DNA from: Candidatus Omnitrophota bacterium
GTDB taxonomy: Bacteria; Omnitrophota; Gorgyraeia; 1-14-0-20-64-10; JACQQZ01
Assembly (NCBI GenBank): GCA_016206635.1
Contig: JACQRF010000037.1
Span: forward strand, 1-8,545
Direction of reading: 5' to 3'
DNA: 8,545 bases
Both the position numbers and the translations under genes were made by a program. Shown here in pieces: positions 6,298 through 8,545 of this stretch. How positions within the stretch are numbered: position 1 is the stretch's first letter; the number at the start of each line of letters is the position of its first letter. Under the pieces are notes generated by a model. That model searched no databases. It saw only the letters and a program-made list of their open reading frames with translations, and was not told where the DNA came from.

Positions 6298-7219
6298 GCC
6301 GGGCACGCCGCCCGAGCGGCTCGACCGGTATCTCGCCCGCCGCCTGCGCGACCTCTGTTCCCGCACGCAGCTGCAACGATGGATCGCCGATGGCCGCGTG
6401 CTGGGCGACGGCCGGCCGATCGCGGCGCGCGCGACGGTGCGTCCCGGCATGACGCTGACCGTTGAGGTCCCGCCGCCGGCGCCGATGACCGGCGTGACGG
6501 CGGACCCCGCGGTCTCGCTGGACATCCTCTTTGAAGATGCCGCGCTGATTGTGGTCAACAAGCCGGCGGGGCTCGTCGTCCATCCCGGCGCCGGCCACGC
6601 CACCGGCACGCTGGTGCACGGGTTGCTGGCCCATACCCAGCAATTGTCATCCGTCGCCGGCCCGGCGAAGCCCGGCCTCGTCCACCGCTTGGATAAAGAC
6701 ACCTCCGGCGTAATGGTGGTCGCGAAGGACGATGCGACGCACCGCGCGCTGGCCGCGCAGTTCGCCGATCGCACGGTGCGGCGGACCTACATCGCCGTGG
6801 TCCGCGGCCGCCTCGCGCAAGGGCGCGGGGTGATTAACGCCCCGCTGGGACGCCACCCCAAGGACCGCCAGCGGGTGGCGGTGCAGCCGTCGGGCCAGGG
6901 GCGGGAGGCGATCACCCGCTATCGCGTGCTGGCGCGGGGGCCGGGCATGACGCTCGTCGAGCTCACCCCGCAAACCGGCCGCACCCACCAACTGCGCGTC
7001 CACCTGGCGCATCTCGGCCACCCGATCATCGGCGACCCGACATACGGCGGCCGCCCCCAGCCGGCGGGGGTCGCGCGTCAGCTCCTCCACGCCGCCAAGC
7101 TGGGCTTTGTCCATCCCCTGACCGGCGAATCAGTTGAGTTCACCGCCCCGTGGCCGGAGGCGTTCAGCTCTAGGCCTTTCTTGCCAAGCGGAAAGGGGCA
7201 TGTTATACTCGCCGACTAA
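6272..7219 (+). CDS. rluD: RluD-type 23S rRNA pseudouridine synthase (RluA family)
   Basis: RluA-family synthases isomerise uridine to pseudouridine in RNA; RluD modifies helix 69 of 23S rRNA. From the GTG at 6272 the protein has 315 residues. There is an S4 RNA-binding domain at about 13-70 (RLDRYLARRL, then WIADGRVLGDGRPI), then VVNKPAGLVVHPGAG (94-108). The catalytic motif HRLDKDTSG (138-146) carries nucleophile D141. Further on are ETGRTHQIRV-like QTGRTHQLRVHLAHLGHP (234-251) and GDPTYGGR (254-261). The presence of S4 favours RluD over RluA. The start lies inside lgt with a 26-base overlap and no visible Shine-Dalgarno, so it is the least certain start here, but no later start keeps the S4 domain whole. 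Recognisable homology stops near residue 298. The last 17 residues are encoded by AT-richer DNA that also holds a promoter. Confidence 0.92.
   Translation: MARHTVIVEPGTPPERLDRYLARRLRDLCSRTQLQRWIADGRVLGDGRPIAARATVRPGMTLTVEVPPPAPMTGVTADPAVSLDILFEDAALIVVNKPAGLVVHPGAGHATGTLVHGLLAHTQQLSSVAGPAKPGLVHRLDKDTSGVMVVAKDDATHRALAAQFADRTVRRTYIAVVRGRLAQGRGVINAPLGRHPKDRQRVAVQPSGQGREAITRYRVLARGPGMTLVELTPQTGRTHQLRVHLAHLGHPIIGDPTYGGRPQPAGVARQLLHAAKLGFVHPLTGESVEFTAPWPEAFSSRPFLPSGKGHVILAD
7175..7196 (+). repeat. Inverted repeat around the -35 element
   Basis: CCTTTC (7175-7180) and GAAAGG (7191-7196) form a perfect 6-base inverted repeat around a 10-base loop. A shorter palindrome, CTTG-C-CAAG (7180-7188), lies across the -35 hexamer. 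The location suits an operator, but it could be chance. It is too short and lacks the T-run of an intrinsic terminator. Confidence 0.45.
7181..7209 (+). promoter_or_regulatory. Sigma70-type promoter with extended -10, inside the end of rluD
   Basis: TTGCCA (7181-7186), a 17-base spacer and TATACT (7204-7209) differ from the consensus by one and one bases (TTGACA, TATAAT). A TG dinucleotide one base before the -10 (7201-7202) gives an extended -10. The block is distinctly AT-richer than the surrounding GC-rich coding DNA. The expected transcription start is about 7215-7217, giving a leader of about 36 bases to the ATG at 7252. It would drive the coiled-coil gene and probably aroA. Confidence 0.72.
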
Positions 7220-7241
7220 TGGTTCCCGAAACCCCTACTGC

Positions 7242-7246
7242 AGAGG
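7242..7246 (+). promoter_or_regulatory. Shine-Dalgarno AGAGG deciding the coiled-coil protein start
   Basis: AGAGG stands 5 bases before the ATG at 7252. The alternative in-frame ATG at 7219 has no ribosome-binding site and would lie almost at the predicted transcription start, so the downstream ATG is preferred. Confidence 0.6.
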
Positions 7247-7251
7247 TGGCG

Positions 7252-8112
7252 ATGCCTAGCCAGAACAAGGGTTTGACGATCGGGCTCGTGCTCATCAGCG
7301 TCGTCGCGACGTTCGCGGCGGTCACCTTCTATATGGGGCGCGCCGCGGAGCAGAGCAAGCGCCTGTGGGCCGAATCCCAATTGGAAGAGGTGTTGAAGGC
7401 CAAGGCGACGCTGGAACAGGAGAAAACGGAGCTGACCAAGGCCAAGACCGATCTCGAGGCCAAGGTCCAATCCTTGAGCGGCCAGGTGACGAGCGCGGTC
7501 GAGCAGGCCAAGCAGCTCGCCGATCAGCTGGCCGAGGAAAAACAGGCGGTCGCCGATGCTGAGGCGGAGCTCGCCGGCGCCAGGGCCCAGTTGGATGACG
7601 CGACCAGCCGCGTCGAATCGGAGCGCCGCGAGAAATTGGCGATGGCTGATGAGCTGGCCAAGGCGAAGCAGGACGTGAAGCGGGTCCAGGACGATCTGAC
7701 GCAGCTGCGGCAGGCCAAGGAGGCGCTCGAGCGCCGCGTCAAGGAGATGATGAGCGCAGAGGCGACGCCGGACACGATCGTCGTGACGCCGTCGCCGGGC
7801 GCCGCGGCGGTCCCGGTGCCCGGCGCCTCCGCAAAACCGACCCAGACTGTGCCGCCCCTGAAAGGGCTCGCCGCCGCGGGCCCCGCCTCCGCCGGCAGCG
7901 TGTTGGTCGTCAACAAGGAGTTCAGCTTCATCGTCGTCAGTCTCGGCGAGCGCGACGGCCTGAAACCGGGCCAGTTGCTGGACGTCTTCCGCGGCAACAA
8001 ACCGATTGCCAAAGTCCAGGTCGAGCGCGTCTACGAGAACATGTCGGCGGCGAACATCCTGCCCGAGCAGTCCAAGGTGGAGATCAAAGAAGGCGACACC
8101 GTTCGCCGCTGA
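7252..8112 (+). CDS. Membrane-anchored periplasmic coiled-coil protein of unknown function
   Basis: I do not recognise a named gene. The 286-residue product has a short positively charged N-terminus and a single hydrophobic segment (about 8-28), read as an uncleaved anchor with the rest outside the cytoplasm. A long Ala/Glu/Lys/Gln-rich coiled coil follows (about 33-167). Then comes a Pro/Ala/Gly-rich linker (about 168-213) and a compact C-terminal domain (about 214-286) beginning SVLVVNKEFSFIVVSLGERD and ending in KEGDTVRR. The C-terminal domain looks like a small beta-barrel resembling the FlgT C-terminal type, with a repeated 'valine-rich strand, GxxDGLKPGQ turn, KVQVERVYENMSAA' pattern; that likeness is from memory. 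The layout suggests an envelope spacer, or a tether that binds a partner through its C-terminus. An upstream ATG at 7219 would add 11 residues. The gene has its own promoter just upstream and is followed by aroA. Confidence 0.85.
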   Translation: MPSQNKGLTIGLVLISVVATFAAVTFYMGRAAEQSKRLWAESQLEEVLKAKATLEQEKTELTKAKTDLEAKVQSLSGQVTSAVEQAKQLADQLAEEKQAVADAEAELAGARAQLDDATSRVESERREKLAMADELAKAKQDVKRVQDDLTQLRQAKEALERRVKEMMSAEATPDTIVVTPSPGAAAVPVPGASAKPTQTVPPLKGLAAAGPASAGSVLVVNKEFSFIVVSLGERDGLKPGQLLDVFRGNKPIAKVQVERVYENMSAANILPEQSKVEIKEGDTVRR

Positions 8113-8120
8113 GCCGGCGC

Positions 8121-8545
8121 ATGGAGTCGTTGACCGTTGCCCCCGCCGCGCGCGTGCGCGGCGCCCTCGACGCCCCCGGCGATAAATCCATTTCCCATCG
8201 CGCCCTGATGCTGGGCGGGATCGCCGAGGGGACGACCCGCCTGAGCCACATGCTGGACGCCGACGATTGCCGGGCGACCCAGCGGGCGATGGCGGCGCTG
8301 GGGGTGGTGATCCGCTGGACCGGCGATGAGGTCGTGGTGGAAGGCCGCGGCCTGCGGGGCCTCACGGCCCCGGCCGGCCCGCTCGACTGCGGGAATTCCG
8401 GCACCACGATGCGCCTGCTGCTCGGCTTGCTGGCCGGCCAGCCGTTTGCCGCCACCCTCACCGGCGACCCCTCCCTTTCGAAACGCCCCATGCAACGGGT
8501 GACCCACATCTTGCGCGGCATGGGAGCGCAGGTTGAGGGTCGGGA
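8121..8545 (+). CDS. aroA: 5-enolpyruvylshikimate-3-phosphate synthase, 3'-truncated by the window edge
   Basis: AroA joins shikimate-3-phosphate and phosphoenolpyruvate to form EPSP in the shikimate pathway to aromatic amino acids. 141 complete codons are open from the ATG at 8121 to the end of the window, with no stop. Diagnostic motifs are PGDKSISHRALML (19-31), which includes the substrate-binding lysine, then LDADDCRATQRAM, DCGNSGTTMRLLLGLLAG, and GDPSLSKRPMQRV. The GDKS start and the GNSGTT form of the PEP loop (GNAGTA in E. coli) resemble the Bacillus-like and class II enzymes. The later class-defining motifs are outside the window, so the class is not settled. The gene starts 8 bases after the previous stop with no obvious ribosome-binding site, suggesting co-transcription with the coiled-coil gene. 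Confidence 0.95.
   Translation, partial: MESLTVAPAARVRGALDAPGDKSISHRALMLGGIAEGTTRLSHMLDADDCRATQRAMAALGVVIRWTGDEVVVEGRGLRGLTAPAGPLDCGNSGTTMRLLLGLLAGQPFAATLTGDPSLSKRPMQRVTHILRGMGAQVEGR

Noticed and set aside
7219..7251. Upstream ATG start for the coiled-coil protein
   Set aside because: It has no ribosome-binding site and would lie 2-4 bases from the predicted transcription start. The ATG at 7252 has a good AGAGG at proper spacing.
8031..8521. Two antisense open frames at the right edge
   Set aside because: They mirror aroA, whose motifs on the + strand are unmistakable although the gene has no stop inside the window.

Overview
The window is a densely packed, one-directional run of bacterial housekeeping genes, all on the + strand. 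It comes from a GC-rich genome (about two thirds G+C by eye, not counted). The order is: 3' part of proC, a YggT-family membrane protein, a trimeric-type purine nucleoside phosphorylase, ileS, a DksA/TraR-type zinc-finger protein, lspA, lgt, an rluD-type pseudouridine synthase, an uncharacterised membrane-anchored coiled-coil protein, and the 5' part of aroA. No stretch over 300 bases lacks a gene. The longest intergenic gaps are 14 bases, or 32 if the coiled-coil gene starts at its better-supported downstream ATG. No tRNA, rRNA, insertion sequence, CRISPR array or phage gene was seen.

The protein types are bacterial and resemble those of uncultured, diderm, non-proteobacterial lineages. Lgt has the GCFFNGCCYG form of its signature, the nucleoside phosphorylase ends its base-binding motif in Asp, and a short C4 zinc-finger protein sits between ileS and lspA. 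Omnitrophota, Nitrospirota or NC10-like bacteria would fit, but this placement is a low-confidence inference.

Bases 1-1870 hold proC, yggT and the phosphorylase, joined by 1- and 4-base stop/start overlaps. Bases 1885-5555 hold ileS, the zinc-finger gene (4-base overlap) and lspA. Bases 5557-7219 hold lgt and rluD, which overlap by 26 bases. lspA and lgt adjoin, so the diacylglyceryl transferase and the signal peptidase of lipoprotein maturation are encoded side by side. Bases 7252-8112 encode the coiled-coil protein, followed 8 bases later by aroA, which runs off the window.

The clearest regulatory signal is a strong-looking sigma70-type promoter with an extended -10 element (7181-7209), buried in the last codons of rluD. 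It would start transcription just before the coiled-coil gene and could also serve aroA. Small inverted repeats surround its -35 element. The gene content is otherwise conventional. The coiled-coil protein and its promoter are the least explained part, and I see no convincing evidence of a wholly new multi-gene system.
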